Below are positions 21,165 through 32,090 of a DNA stretch of 64,000 nucleotides, piece by piece. Each line of letters begins with the position of its first letter. Position 1 is the stretch's first letter. Location: positions 496,001 to 560,000 of the forward strand of contig RQOL01000876.1 in NCBI GenBank assembly GCA_013076295.1, written 5' to 3'. Source of the stretch: Sanderia malayensis (Eukaryota > Cnidaria > Scyphozoa > Semaeostomeae > Pelagiidae). The notes below the pieces were generated by a model, which saw only the letters and a program-made list of their open reading frames with translations, made no database searches and had not been told where the DNA came from. The translations under genes and the position numbers were made by a program.

Positions 21165-23268
21165 AATATTTATACAGGATGACACTTTCAGTCGTATGAT
21201 ATATACATATATACACTGTTTTCAATAGGGTCCTGTAATTACAAAGAAATAAATAGGTTACGAAATTGAACTATATAAAGTAAAACTATTATGAATTAAA
21301 AATTAAAACTAAAATTAAAATTCAAAATTAAAATTAAAAATGAATTAAAAAAGGTTACGAAATCGAACTATATAAAGTAAAACTATTATGAATTAAAGAT
21401 TAAAAATTAAAATTTAGAAATTTAAATTAAAAATTTAAATTTAAAATGAATTAAAGCTAGAAGTTTTTTAAAAATGCTTTAAATTTTAAATGGTCTTTTT
21501 CTCTTTGGATTTCCTCTGGCAAATTATTGAAAGCCAAGGCACCTTGTACGTAGAACGAATACCGTGCTGATTCCAACTTGAAACGTGGAACAACAACTGC
21601 CGAGTAATTTCGAGTGGAACGTTTTTGTGTTTTAAATTTAAAATAGGATTGGAAAGGTTCACAGACTTCGTCATACAGACATTTCTGGTCGAATGAGCAG
21701 ATACGCATGATTCTGATTTGATTTGTATCAGGAACTTCCTTTCCAATTATTCTTGATGCTCGTTTTTCAATTCTAGCAGTTCTTTCTTTCAATTAATTGG
21801 CAGTGGCTCCAAATGTGGCAAAGGTACAATTAGTTAGGAACGGTAAGATCATTGATTGATAAATTGTAGTCGCAGTTTTTGAGTCCATAAAAGGTCTCAT
21901 TTTCTTCAGTAGGTTCAGTCTCGACGACACTTTCCTCATTGACGACTTGATATGCTGAGTCATACAGAGGGTATTGCTAAGAGCAAGTCCGAGGTATTTG
22001 TAGCCATCGGTCTGGTGGATGATACTTCCTTGGTGGTTGATCTGTAAGGAAGTGTTTTCTGCCATACTTATCGTTTTTCCGGTACCGAAGATCATGGTTT
22101 CAGTTTTTCCGATTCTGGTGTTGATCACGAGTTCATTCGATTCTAGCCAAGTGACAAAACAATCAAAATCTTGTTGTAGGTTCACACGAATTTGGTCCAT
22201 GCTTTTGTGCGAGCAGAAAAGAACAGTATCATCTGCATACATCACTATTTGACAAGTTGTTATCGATTCTGTTGAATCATTGAAGATCAGCAAGAAAAGA
22301 AGTGGTCCCAGTATGGAGCCTTGTGGCACACCACAATAGATTGGACTAGGTGATGACAACTTTCCTTTGTAGCGTACTCGTTGGTGTCGTCCAAAGAGAT
22401 AACTAGACAACCAGTCCTTTGCCAAACCGTTAATACCGAATTTCAGTAACTTGTTGATTATAGTCGAGTGGCCTATGGTGTCAAAGGCCTTGCTAAGATC
22501 GGCAAAAATAGCGCCAGTAAGTTCTCCTCGGTCCATCGAACGTCGTATGTTGTCGCAGAAATAGGTTGTTGCTAATTCAGTTGACCTTTTACTTCGATAT
22601 CCAAATTGGTTGGGTGCCAACAGGTGGTTGGATTCGAGGTATTTCATTAGCTGGGCGTGAACACACTTTTCGAAGATCTTAGAAATGACGGGCAGGATAC
22701 TGATAGGACGGTAATTTTCGAAGCTGTGGGTGTTTCCAGATTTAAAGATTGGTGTAATACGAGCAGATTTTAAATCCTTTGGTACGACACCAGTAGTAAG
22801 CGAGAGGTTGATGACGTGTGTTAATGGCTTTGCAATGGTAAACGCAATGTCCTTAAGATAGCAAGCAGGTAGATCGTATAACCCAGTAGCACATTTTTGT
22901 TTTAAGTTCTTAAGATATTTAAGTACTTGAATATCAGTTACAGGTGTAAATTCAAAGTTTGGTAAAGTGGAATATCTGCTATTAATGGTCGGATTACTCC
23001 ACGTGAAGTTTTTCAGTAAGAACGATTTTTCCTTTAACTTGTTTGCGATTGTAGAGTAGAACGTGCAGAATCCGTCAGATATCAAAAGTTTGTCAGTTGT
23101 ACTCTCTCTGTCGCTGAGGTTGAAACTTTTGGCCATTATATCCGATTTGCTGTTGACGGGAAAAATTTCTTTTATTAACTTCCAAAAACGATGAGGATTA
23201 TTTACATTTTCTTTCAGTTCGTTCAGTACATACCATTGAGATAAGAAATGTAAATGCAATGTGATCTA
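21165..23268 (-). mobile_element. LINE (CR1/L2-like), 5'-truncated, minus strand
   Basis: It consists of a reverse transcriptase ORF, a short C-terminal region and a 3' untranslated region rich in AAATTAAA repeats (21290-21460), ending in a (TAA)n tail. The endonuclease is missing, as expected from 5' truncation during target-primed reverse transcription. Confidence 0.75.
21457..23259 (-). pseudogene. LINE reverse transcriptase with one in-frame stop
   Basis: A 488-codon frame (23259-21793) is followed, after a single TAA, by 111 more codons in the same frame (21792-21457). RT motifs in order: KSARITPIFKSGNTHSFENY, AIFADLSKAFDTIGHSTIIN, CGVPQGSILGPLLFLLIFND and QIVMYADDTVLFCSH, with the YADD box intact. 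A thumb motif (YKYLGLALSNT) follows. The C-terminal part ends with FNNLPEEIQREKDHLKFKAF, the common tail of this LINE group. Apart from the stop and the lost 5' end the frame is intact, so this is a relatively young copy. Confidence 0.75.
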
Positions 23269-23274
23269 AAACAG

Positions 23275-24130
23275 TGGCAAACCAAGGATTGATTATGGAA
23301 CAAAATCAAAAATAGTTTCATTAATATTTCTACTTGAACCCCTGAATGGAGACTGTGAGACAGAGTGACTTTCATTATGAATTTTGTGTCCAATCTTAGC
23401 TGTAAAATAGTACCTTCCTATCTCTTATGAGCACCCCATGTATTGATGAGCTTATCCAGATGATCCCTATATAAACCTATAAATATTTTCTCCATCTGAT
23501 GATCTTTGAAATATTTTTCACAGGACTTCTAGAGATGGAAATTGCTAATATAATGCATGCACCATATCATTATTATGTAATAATAGCTTATCTGCCTGTC
23601 TATGAAATCTAACCTCCATAGAAATGTTTAGGAATGCAGAGTATTATGCCAACCATCCAATTATTTATAGTCAATCTCTTAATGGAAAGCTGTTAAATGA
23701 AAATACCATCTTCTCAATCCTACTCCCCCAGCCTGCCTATAATTTGTTTAGTAAAGAAAAATTGCTGCTAGTGTTCTCTCTATACTTTTATTTACATAGA
23801 CCACGCCCTTTTAAAGGGCTTGGTTTATAAAAATTTTCCTCAGACTTTGCCCCAGACCCCTGAGCTACACTCATTCTGTTTCCTGGATCCGCCCCTGATT
23901 TCTCCCCCTCACAATCTCTGCTTCGCTACTGTTAGCAACATCCCATATCACGTAATAAGCATCAAATATCAAATAAGTAAATTACGCATACTAGCTGAAT
24001 CTTTTTAACACATCTCTCCTTAGTCTAGAGCTCCTGAGATAGTGGGTACACAATATATATAGGCAAAACAAAAAACTTTCTTCAAGTAGATTATAGATTT
24101 AAAAGTCAATGCATAGAACATCAATAAACT
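23275..24130. other. No recognisable gene
   Basis: AT-rich sequence. A short GC-richer patch near 23800-23900 (ACCACGCCCTTTTAAAGGGC, TGGATCCGCCCCTG) resembles dispersed-repeat sequence, but I cannot assign it. Confidence 0.35.
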
Positions 24131-24189
24131 GAGATGTCTCACCGAATTGTCTTGCCTCTACCTCAGCTCTCAAACTCTTTCACTTTCTG

Positions 24190-24761
24190 TTGACACATAC
24201 GGTTTGCTTCTGGCTCCCAGTTATCCTCCAGACGAGGTTCTTTCCATTTTACCAGATAATGGGTCACCAATCGTCCTTCTCTGTTTCGAATCCTCTTCTT
24301 GTCCAAGATTTGATCAACTTCATATTTATCAGCAGACAGATATTCATTGTCACTACTTCTTCACTGTCAGCCATCCGTTCTTCATCCATGACTAAATCTT
24401 CCGGTAAAGGGTCCGATTGTTTGTTGTAACCGATGAACATCTTCAAGCAATCACTATGGAGAGTGTCTCCATTTTCCAACTGATAGTTTACAGGCGACAA
24501 TTTATTTTCGATACGATAAGGTCTATGCCAGTTGTGAACAAGCTTTCATGAAAGTCCTTTTCGATTATTTGGCGTAAATACCCAAACACGTTGTCCTGGG
24601 TCATACGAGGGCATCCTAGCATGCTCGTTTTGATTACGCTCTTGTCGTTGTTGCGACAGTTGTAGATTATCTTTGGCTAATTTTCTGGTTTCTCGCAACT
24701 GGGTAGCAAGGTCAGCTTGGTAGTCCTCAGTGTTCGTAAATTTCCCATCTCTTGGCAACAA
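24190..24761 (-). pseudogene. Gypsy integrase C-terminus with chromodomain
   Basis: In three frames on the minus strand: LPRDGKFTNTEDYQADLATQ and YDPGQRVWVFTPNNRKG (24761-24546); SPVNYQLENGDTLHSDCLKM (24500 downwards); and a chromodomain (YEVDQILDKKRIRNREG, then THYLVKWKEPRLEDNWEPEA) at about 24350-24190. This is the end of a chromodomain-bearing Gypsy polyprotein. Its frame is broken twice. It may be the 3' part of the minus-strand Gypsy at 26566-28550, separated by later insertions. Confidence 0.6.
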
Positions 24762-24822
24762 GCTGACTTGTGCTTTGACATTAGTTCTTCGTTGATCTCT
24801 GTAAGGTTTTTTGTGATATCCT

Positions 24823-25680
24823 CTATGCGAGTCTGAACCAGAGCATCAAACATTTCCTTAAATGAAGCCTCATGCACCTGAAGCAATGCTTTCCATTTAG
24901 CGCTTGATTAGCAGATCCTGCAGCTATCACACCAGCGCCTGTGCGCCATTCTTTGTAACCTTTGCAATAAAACCTCTTAAACAGCATCCTCTGTCGTACT
25001 CGCAACTCGTGAAACCCACCCATCAAAAGAATGATGCTTTTGTATAGATCTGGATTTGTCCACAAGATGGCACAAAGCTTCGCATGTACCATCTTATGTG
25101 AATGAGCAAATATGTGAGGTATCTCGAGGTAATTGATGGCTTCCAACAGAAAATCGAAGTATTTCTTGCAAACCAGATACTATGGTGGCACTGGTGTTAC
25201 AGGAAGAATTTCTTGCACGCACCTCACTGTTTCTTTCTTGGTCACAAATTTTTGAAATGCCGTCCATGATCCAAGTGCCGAAAATTCTTCTACGTCTTTG
25301 ATAATTTGCGTCATTCCAGCGGCACACCATGTAATATCTCGTTCTAGTCATCAAGTTTGTCTTCGACGGTGCTATCCGTATGTTCTACAAAACGTGGCGC
25401 CCCAACTCGCTTTGCGAAATTGTAAAGGGATGCCTCCAGTTATTGATCCTGCACAGTTTCTGCCAAATATAGTTGCTGTTCTTCACTCACCCCAATCACT
25501 CGTATTGTCTGTTTCTGTAATGATGAAGGTAGCTGAAACCTCGTTTTGTTGGTCTCATGCGTTGTTCAATTCCCTGTTAAGATGTCCTGTCTGCCATCAT
25601 TATTGTCGATGGTTGAGTGTGTGGCAACACCTTTTCGCAGATTGGAAAGGACGGACTGCTTTGTCATGAGCATTCTTGGC
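24823..25680 (-). pseudogene. Broken ORFs of an uncharacterised repeat-type protein
   Basis: Minus-strand frames carry ICDQERNSEVRARNSSCN, IILLMGGFHELRVRQRMLFK, EWRTGAGVIAAGSANQALNG and FRCMRLHLRKCLMLWFRLA. Further up, on the 25350-25680 side, VATHSTIDNNDGRQDILTG is readable. It resembles a large, repeated, uncharacterised protein family that I associate with cnidarian genomes, but that link is from memory and unsure. Several frameshifts are present. Confidence 0.3.
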
Positions 25681-25917
25681 CAAGAAAGATTCTGCATGCG
25701 AACATCATTGTAAGATATAATGTGATTACATTTATGCAAGGTGTTGATTATGTCCTTGCTTTTGTGCCAGTTTTCTTCGGATCTTCTTCCTTGTTTTCTA
25801 ATTGCTTCTCCTTTGAATTATGATCGTTTGTCGAAGAATGAACAATTTTAATGCAGCAGGATTGGTGATAGTATATATCAACTGCGTAAGTGTCATGCGA
25901 CTGGCCACTCAGAAATA

Positions 25918-26382
25918 ATGGCCACATACAAACACGCAAGATTAACACATAGATACAAATTTGTACAAGAATCTGAAATGCTACAGTTGCAGCATGCAAT
26001 GACAATGATAAAAGTCACAAGCAAGACCCGTGCAAGAAGATGTGAAAGCTGCAAATCAGCATTTAAAGAAAAAGGCGTCATTAAGCAAAGATACATGATG
26101 GGCAATTATGGTCCGAGGCCATTTTTCAAAAAGGCAACAAAGACATGGCATGATGGCACAAGAAACTATTATTATTGTGTGAAGAAAGAATGCCTAAAAA
26201 CTATCAAAAATGACATTATAGGCTCAGTTATTGATGTTTCCCTAGTTAAAAGTGACTTGTTGGCATCAGAGAGCGCAAAATTTGAAAATGAGTTCTTGCA
26301 CATTTCAAATGATTTTGGGGATTTAAGTTTTGAGGATTTTAAACATTTACAATTATTTAATATGGGGGACACTTTTGCATGA
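25918..26382 (+). CDS. Uncharacterised ORF with four cysteines
   Basis: This 154-codon frame has a basic middle (KVTSKTRARRCESCKSAFKE) and a second cysteine pair (YYYCVKKECLKTIKND) about 47 residues later. The CX2C...CX5C layout could bind one zinc ion. The C-terminal part is acidic (ENEFLHISNDFGDLSFEDF). The last codons overlap the direct repeat at 26361. I do not recognise the family. It could be mobile-element cargo or captured coding sequence. The start is uncertain because a second Met occurs at residue 22. Confidence 0.35.
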   Translation: MATYKHARLTHRYKFVQESEMLQLQHAMTMIKVTSKTRARRCESCKSAFKEKGVIKQRYMMGNYGPRPFFKKATKTWHDGTRNYYYCVKKECLKTIKNDIIGSVIDVSLVKSDLLASESAKFENEFLHISNDFGDLSFEDFKHLQLFNMGDTFA

Positions 26383-26540
26383 CACGAAATTTGTCAGGCA
26401 TTTTAGTAACCAGGGCCATAAAACAGTAGGGGACATTTTTGCACGCGATCTATTCACCAGGCGTTTGTGTAACAAGTGTATTGCATATGGGGGACACTTG
26501 CATGACTCGAAATTTGTCAGGCATTTTTGTCCTCCGGGCT
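26361..26540. repeat. Direct repeat, about 126-bp period
   Basis: TATGGGGGACACTTTTGCATG followed by ACACGAAATTTGTCAGGCATTTTAG (from 26361) recurs as TATGGGGGACACTTGCATG and ACTCGAAATTTGTCAGGCATTTTTG (from 26487). A third, partial GTAGGGGACATTTTTGCACG lies between them at about 26427. Confidence 0.6.
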
Positions 26541-26565
26541 GTTTTGCCTGAAGTTACCGAAACGC

Positions 26566-27243
26566 CTATGACACCGGTTTTAAACCATTTCTAGTAATGA
26601 TATGTCCTAAGTAGTTGACCTCGGTCTTAGCAAAGTCACATTTTCGTGGTTTCAATTTTGAACCTTCTCCACGAAAACGATCAAAAACTTCTTTGAGATG
26701 CTCCAAGTGACTTTCAAAAGTTGACGAAAAAACAATGACATCATCTAAGTAGACTAAACAGCTTTTCCATTGCAGTCCGCTTAATATTGCATGCATCATG
26801 CGTTGAAAACCTGGGGTGCATTAACCAAACCCATTTGTAAAACACGGAATTCGAAAAGACAACTCTTTGTTGTAAATGCAGTCTTTTCTTAACTGGCCTC
26901 ATCCAAGGGAGCTTGCCAGTACCCACTTGCAAGGTCCATGGTCCTGAAATATGACACATTTCCCATAGAGTCTAGAACTTCCGATATCCTAGGTAGAGGA
27001 TAAACATCTTTTTTGGTTATAAGGTTCGATTTTCGAAAGTCCAGACACCACACAAAACCGATGACTACTGTCTTTCTTTTTGGCATGTGTAAATCGATGA
27101 GCGCGTCCTATATGAAAGTCATCTGTAGCAAAGACACCTTCATAATCCTTTAGTAAATATTTAATTTTTTCACGATCGTGAGTTTTCTGAAATATCAAAC
27201 TCGAGCTGTTTTCCAAATTGTTTAGCCCGCTTACCTCAAGCAT
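26566..27243 (-). pseudogene. Gypsy reverse transcriptase, frameshifted
   Basis: Frames show LLKDYEGVFATDDFHIGRAH, VGFVWCLDFRKSNLITKKDV, YPLPRISEVLDSMGNVSYFR, MDLASGYWQAPLDE and CLVYLDDVIVFSSTFESHLE. These are RT motifs including the YLDD catalytic box. The end reads VNYLGHIITRNGLKP. At least two frameshifts and a small deletion (between HAKKKDSSH and the DFRK motif) break it. Confidence 0.65.
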
Positions 27244-27250
27244 TTTGCCC

Positions 27251-27649
27251 TACCGTAAATCCTCGAATAATCCCCCGGGGGCTTTTATGCAATAATGGAT
27301 TTTGGGTGGGGGCTTATTCGAGGGGGTGTTATTTCAAAGTTTTGTTTTTTCTTCAAGGGTTGACAGAAAAAATACCACATAATTTTCTTAATCAGCGAAA
27401 CTTTTTTTACAAAGTGCTGTGTGAAGATCTAACAAAAATTATAATTTTTTTATCATCACGAAAATCGCTTTTCTTTTTGCTTTTTTGTCTCCAGTAAAAG
27501 GAAGTAATACTGTGTAGCTATTGTCCTGTGGGGGCTTTCTCGAAATAAGATATTATTCTGCAATTATGCTTCCCTTGAATAAGATCCCATGGGGGCTTCT
27601 TTGAGGGGGGCTCATTCGAACGTGGGGGCTTATTCGGGAATTTACGGTA
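27251..27649. mobile_element. TA-flanked MITE inside the Gypsy pol region
   Basis: The ends are TACCGTAAATCCTCGAATAA and the inverted TTATTCGGGAATTTACGGTA, each followed inward by C or G runs. Internal copies of GGGGGCTTATTCG occur in both orientations. It has TA-type ends and no ORF of interest, so it looks like a Tc1/mariner-like MITE. It interrupts the Gypsy frame between linker and RT. Confidence 0.7.
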
Positions 27650-27654
27650 TGCAC

Positions 27655-28416
27655 TAACACCTCGGTTTCACAGCTTTTACTTTGTCCTTCAATTACCGCA
27701 ACTTTAGAGTTCGCGTACAATTTTATAGAATCGTCGCAAGGGTTTATGAATTTAACGGGAACTCTTCAATATTTAACAGTCATAAGTGCTCGTGCTATCA
27801 AAAGTTTTTCATTACGTTCCAGAGGATTTGACTCTAAAAGACCCACTTCGTTTTCAACCCAACCATCGACCTTACCATTTACCATTGTCTCGCAACGAGA
27901 AGGAATTTCAACTGTCTCCAATAATTGAACAAAGGCTCTCTGTGATTCGAAAACGTCGTTGGTAGGGCCAACGGAAATGTTCACATTTTGTGTTCCGATT
28001 CGAGCGAGTAATTTAACAAAACCCAGAGTAACGTTCGCTTCGATCAAGTCTGTACCAAGTAAAATATCATATTGGAAGTTTTCAGCTATATAAACAGGAA
28101 GAAGCCACTGTTCACTTTTTATCTGAATCTTCAAAAGTATTTTTCCTACAATCTCAACATTTTGCCCTGTTGTACTTTTTACCTCAGGGTTTCCTTGATC
28201 TCAAAGAAATGATAGTGTTACGTTACTTAATGCATTTAAGTTTCTGCTGCTAATCAACGAGATACCAGCACGACTATCGAGTATAATTTTTGCCTGGCAC
28301 CCATTAACCTTTCCCACAAAGGTTACACTACGGTATAACGAGTTATTCCCATGCTCACAAACACTACGCAAATCTACATTGCTGTCGGGGTTTTTCAAAT
28401 CCGCTGTCTGTACCAC
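27655..28416 (-). pseudogene. Gypsy protease and linker, catalytic motif altered
   Basis: The first frame (28416-28201) contains VTFVGKVNGCQAKIILDSRA followed by GISLISSRNL. The expected D-(S/T)-G-A triad reads D-S-R-A, so the active site is altered. The second frame (28134-27766) has FQYDILLGTDLIEANVTL, the C-terminal protease strand, and then linker sequence leading to the RT. Confidence 0.6.
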
Positions 28417-28449
28417 TACTTCGACAGCGCCATTCGTTTAAATTATCGT

Positions 28450-28540
28450 TACCTGACGTATTCTCCGGACAGTCCCGTTTGAAATGTCCCACACGACGAC
28501 AACCATTACAAATGGAAGGCCATTAGATGCACGCAAATTT
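28450..28540 (-). pseudogene. Gag zinc knuckle
   Basis: On the minus strand the frame reads CNGCRRVGHFKRDCPE, a regular CX2CX4HX4C nucleic-acid-binding knuckle, followed by an NTSGNDN linker to the protease region. The rest of this Gag is not visible. Confidence 0.5.
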
Positions 28541-28553
28541 CTTGCAACTCCAC

Positions 28554-28817
28554 TGTAATGATGGCGCCAACTACGCTTGGTGCCTATCATCATACTTTTA
28601 GTTAATATTTTATCCTTTTGAATGTTTGTGTGTGCTAATTTGTAATCTTGATTTCTTGCTTTGTAACTGTGTTTGTTGATTGATAAAAGTCAGAGTTATT
28701 GATAATAATTGTGTATGTTTATAAAATGATTTAGTTTTTTGAATTGATTGTAAAAGAGTTGGTCGCATATATTCGTTGTGTTTTCTGACTCATTGCTTGG
28801 AACCCGAACACGCCACA
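28554..28817 (+). repeat. Probable 5' LTR of Gypsy copy 2
   Basis: It starts TGTAATGATGGCGCC and ends GAACCCGAACACGCCACA, with TGT...ACA ends. The 3' end resembles that of the copy-1 LTR (GAACCCGAATACGTTACA). The following ATTGATGACAGAGG corresponds to the copy-1 primer-binding region. The 5' boundary is judged only from the TGT motif. Confidence 0.5.
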
Positions 28818-28845
28818 AATTGATGACAGAGGAATTTCGATTACT

Positions 28846-29706
28846 ATGGCCACTCAGATTCTTCCAGAACGTTTTGCTGGTGGAGATTTTACGACTTGGT
28901 TGCGTCATTTTGACCGTTGTGCTCGGGCCAACATGTGGAATGAAGGTATTCGCTTGCTCAAACTTCCTGCATTCTTGTCTGGTCCGGCTGCCACTTACTT
29001 CGACTCCTTGGATGCGGATGAAAAAGACACTTTGCCGCATTTACTTGCTAGTTTACAGAGATGTTTTACACCCGCAATTGATCGCGAAAAATGTTATCGT
29101 GACTTCGACACCCAAGTCTTACGTCCCGCTGAGGATCCTTCGTTGTACCTGTGGCGTCTGAAAGATGCTGATGAACCCGACCTGTCAGAGGATGCTTTCG
29201 AGGCTTTGTTGCGCCGACAGTTCATGAAAGGTTTGCCCCATCCCATCCGCATGAAGCTACTGGAATCCGACCCGACACCGAATCTTACTCGGATGGTTGA
29301 TTTCGCTCAACGGTTTCGTGCCCTCGCTCAATTACCAGCTGACTCGCCGGCCACATGTGCCGCGATTGGCACCATTGAGCCTCCTCATGCTGTTTCTCCT
29401 CCGCCACCCCCACGTGACCCCGTTGCGTCACAACCACAACAGCAGACGCAACAACAACAACGCCTCGATCAATTGGAGCGCCTTGCTTTCAAAATGGCGG
29501 ATCAACAGGCCACCCTTATTGCTGCCGTCTCTTCACCTGCCGCTGCTACTCCACCTGTGCCTATCTCGTCCAATGCCAAGAGGGGAATGGATTCTCGTGT
29601 CCGGTGTTTTTATTGCCGTGAAGAAGGACACGTTGTTAGAAATTGTGCTCGTCGCCGCGATGCAACGTCGTGTACCATGTGTGGAGGTTGGGGCCACCGT
29701 CCTTAG
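28846..29706 (+). pseudogene. Gypsy Gag, nearly complete; stop in second zinc knuckle
   Basis: The 286-codon frame starts MATQILPERFAGGDFTTWLR and includes LSGPAATYFDSLDAD, LYLWRLKDADEPDLSEDAF and RQFMKGLPHPIRMKLLES. A P/Q-rich linker follows. The first zinc knuckle CFYCREEGHVVRNC is intact. The second begins CTMCGGWGHRP and is cut by a TAG before its last Cys. Reading on in frame gives VCPNNSTRF, which shows the stop is secondary. Family knowledge: Gag assembles the particle and binds the RNA through the knuckles. Confidence 0.7.
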
Positions 29707-29888
29707 GTTTGCCCGAACAATTCTACAAGATTTCAATTTCAACATAATTGTGAGTTTGAAAATCCTTTAAACTTCCGTGGGGTGCTTCGCTAAACGGTTG
29801 GAGCGACCAGCACCCCTCTGTTTTTTCTATTGGAAATGTTCCTGAATGTCCAGGCCAACCTCTTGTTTATTGCGAATTTAACGGTGGT

Positions 29889-32090
29889 GTGCGGTTGTCT
29901 GTGCTTGTTGACACGGGATCTGTGCGGTCGATTTTAAGTACAGATGCCTATCAGCAAATCTCAGCCAGCTGCCAACACCAAGATGCCCTCCTCCCAGCAT
30001 TCAGGAACAATCCCAATCAGTGTGTATCTGTAAAATCACTTTATTCTGAGTTCCAATTTGAGCAGCAAATAAATGAATATACTAGAGTAGCTACAGTAGA
30101 GAAAGATGGTGTTCCATATACCTCCAATTCTCTTATAGATCACTTTGCCACAAATCGGCCAAGTAACATCTTGAAAGCGGACGTGTTAAAGATAGGAATG
30201 GTGGATCACTATCTCATTTTTGCAATAAGGAAATTAAATGCGAAGCGACTTTTGAATAAGCAAGCAAAACTAGTTGAAACGTGCAACCTTAGAAACTATG
30301 ATAAACAGCTATTCCTAGAAGAGTTGTCAGCCATTGACTGGAACGATACCCTTGATCCGACTAATGGTGACCCAGATCTCATGGCCTCGGTTTTTAATAG
30401 CGTTGTCTCATCCGTTCTAGATATGCATGCTCCATTGAGGCGTAGAAAAGTAACTAACCATCACGCTCCTTGGATCACTGCTGAAATAAAAAACACGATG
30501 AAGGAACGCGATTTAGCTAAAAAGAGGTCCGAAAAAGACGCTTCCTATTGGTCAGACTATAAGAAACTGCGGAACAAAGTCACTTCTGAAATTCGTACAA
30601 GGGTGCAGGAGTACTATCACAACCTAATTGATGAAACCCAAAATGATCCGAAAGCAATGTGGAAAACAATAAATAAGGTTTTGCATAAAAACTCTAATCA
30701 AACTGTTACTCAGAGCATCATCTTTGAAGGAACAGAACTTAAAGCACCACTACAAATATCAGAAGCTTTTAACAAACATTTCACACCGGTTGGGCCTAAA
30801 CTAGCGGAGAAAATTACAAGTCAGCCTACTGACGACCCTCTTAAGTATCTCGGAAGTAAAGCTACAGGAACCAAGTTTACATTACAGCCAGTAAGCGTAG
30901 GTTATGTAGAACGTGCCATAAGAGATCTGAATAACTCAAAACCTCCAGGTGCTGATAGAATCCCGGTAAAAATATTGAAAGATGCTGTAGATTTAGTCTC
31001 ATATCCACTGACACTGATTTACAATGCATCTTTGGAAAAGGGTATCTTTCCCGAGCTCTGGAAGTTAGCTAGAGTAACACCTATTCATAAGGCTGGCTCA
31101 AAAACAGATGTGAATAATTACCGACCCATTTCAGTTTTATCGGTCGTGTCAAGAATCTTAGAAAAGATTGTACACGACCAACTGATGGAGTATTTGAAAG
31201 GGCAAAACAAGCTCTGCTTGAGCCAATTTGCGTTCCAAAAACTACACAGTACGCTGACATGCCTTTTGAATGTTATTGATCCATGGTTCAAGAATTCTGA
31301 CGAGGGTAGGATAAATGTAAGTGTATTTCTTGATCTAAAAAAGGCATTCGACACCGTTGATCACAAAATTTTATTATCAAAGTTACGTGAGTACGGTGCC
31401 GAGGATACTTCACATAGCTGGTTCACCTCCTACTTGACCAATAGGGAGCAGTTCTGTTTTTTTGATGGTTCTACTTCTAGTAAAGTCAACATTGAGTGTG
31501 GTATTCCGCAGGGCTCGTGTCTGGGACCTTTACTTTTCATAATATATATTAATGACTTTGAAAATTATCTGGAGAGCACGACCCTAAATATGTATGCTGA
31601 CGATACATGTGTGAATATCGCGTCAGAAAACCTGAATGAGCTTCTAGTGGATCTGAAAAATGAGCTGGAAAATATATCGAACTGGATGAGGAGTAACAAA
31701 CTTAGCTTAAATGCTAGCAAAAGTGAATTTATGATTGTAGGCCATAGGCGACAACTTAATGGGGTTGGCAATGATTTTCCGGATCTTGTCCTCAATCATG
31801 AAGTTATTAAAAGGGTTGACAAGACAAAATACCTGGGTATCAAGATAGATGAAGGCCTGAATTGGAAAGAGCAGTACAAACATATCAAAAACAAGCTGAA
31901 AGGGGGCTTGAGCTCCCTGAGAAAGATGAAGAACATCCTTCCTCAAAGTAAGCTTGACCAAGTTTACAAAGCTCTCTTTGAAAGCAATCTTCGATATGGC
32001 AACATTGTTTGGAGTGCTCTTTCCGACACCAAGCTATCCCAGCTTCAACGCTTACAAACAAGAGCAAGGAAGCTGATTGAGGATGCATAA
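29889..32090 (+). CDS. Chimeric ORF: start of Gypsy protease fused in frame to LINE reverse transcriptase
   Basis: The 733-codon frame opens with RLSVLVDTGSVRSILSTDAY, the Gypsy protease strand with DTG. At about residue 24 it passes into LINE sequence. The LINE part begins in the last third of the AP endonuclease (TSNSLIDHFATNRPSNILKA, VDHYLIFAIRKLN). It then has a full RT: LWKLARVTPIHKAGSKTDVN, VSVFLDLKKAFDTVDHKILL, CGIPQGSCLGPLLFIIYIND and LNMYADDTCVNI. The YADD box is intact. It begins at a GTG, so a Met further in would be the real start. The fusion comes from 5' truncation on insertion. Whether it is ever translated is unknown. Confidence 0.65.
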   Translation: MRLSVLVDTGSVRSILSTDAYQQISASCQHQDALLPAFRNNPNQCVSVKSLYSEFQFEQQINEYTRVATVEKDGVPYTSNSLIDHFATNRPSNILKADVLKIGMVDHYLIFAIRKLNAKRLLNKQAKLVETCNLRNYDKQLFLEELSAIDWNDTLDPTNGDPDLMASVFNSVVSSVLDMHAPLRRRKVTNHHAPWITAEIKNTMKERDLAKKRSEKDASYWSDYKKLRNKVTSEIRTRVQEYYHNLIDETQNDPKAMWKTINKVLHKNSNQTVTQSIIFEGTELKAPLQISEAFNKHFTPVGPKLAEKITSQPTDDPLKYLGSKATGTKFTLQPVSVGYVERAIRDLNNSKPPGADRIPVKILKDAVDLVSYPLTLIYNASLEKGIFPELWKLARVTPIHKAGSKTDVNNYRPISVLSVVSRILEKIVHDQLMEYLKGQNKLCLSQFAFQKLHSTLTCLLNVIDPWFKNSDEGRINVSVFLDLKKAFDTVDHKILLSKLREYGAEDTSHSWFTSYLTNREQFCFFDGSTSSKVNIECGIPQGSCLGPLLFIIYINDFENYLESTTLNMYADDTCVNIASENLNELLVDLKNELENISNWMRSNKLSLNASKSEFMIVGHRRQLNGVGNDFPDLVLNHEVIKRVDKTKYLGIKIDEGLNWKEQYKHIKNKLKGGLSSLRKMKNILPQSKLDQVYKALFESNLRYGNIVWSALSDTKLSQLQRLQTRARKLIEDA

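Larger units (their letters stand above)
26566..28550 (-). mobile_element. Gypsy-type retrotransposon remnant (second family)
   Basis: On the minus strand: zinc knuckle (about 28540-28450), protease (28416-28201), protease-to-RT linker (28134-27655), a MITE insertion, and reverse transcriptase (27243-26566). It differs in sequence from the family at 3756 and 28554. Its 5' side is overwritten by the LTR of the 28554 element, which runs in the opposite direction. Confidence 0.7.

Noticed and set aside
21290..21460. AAATTAAA-rich tract as a possible replication origin or scaffold-attachment site
   Set aside because: It is the 3' untranslated region of the minus-strand LINE; simple AT-richness is not enough evidence.
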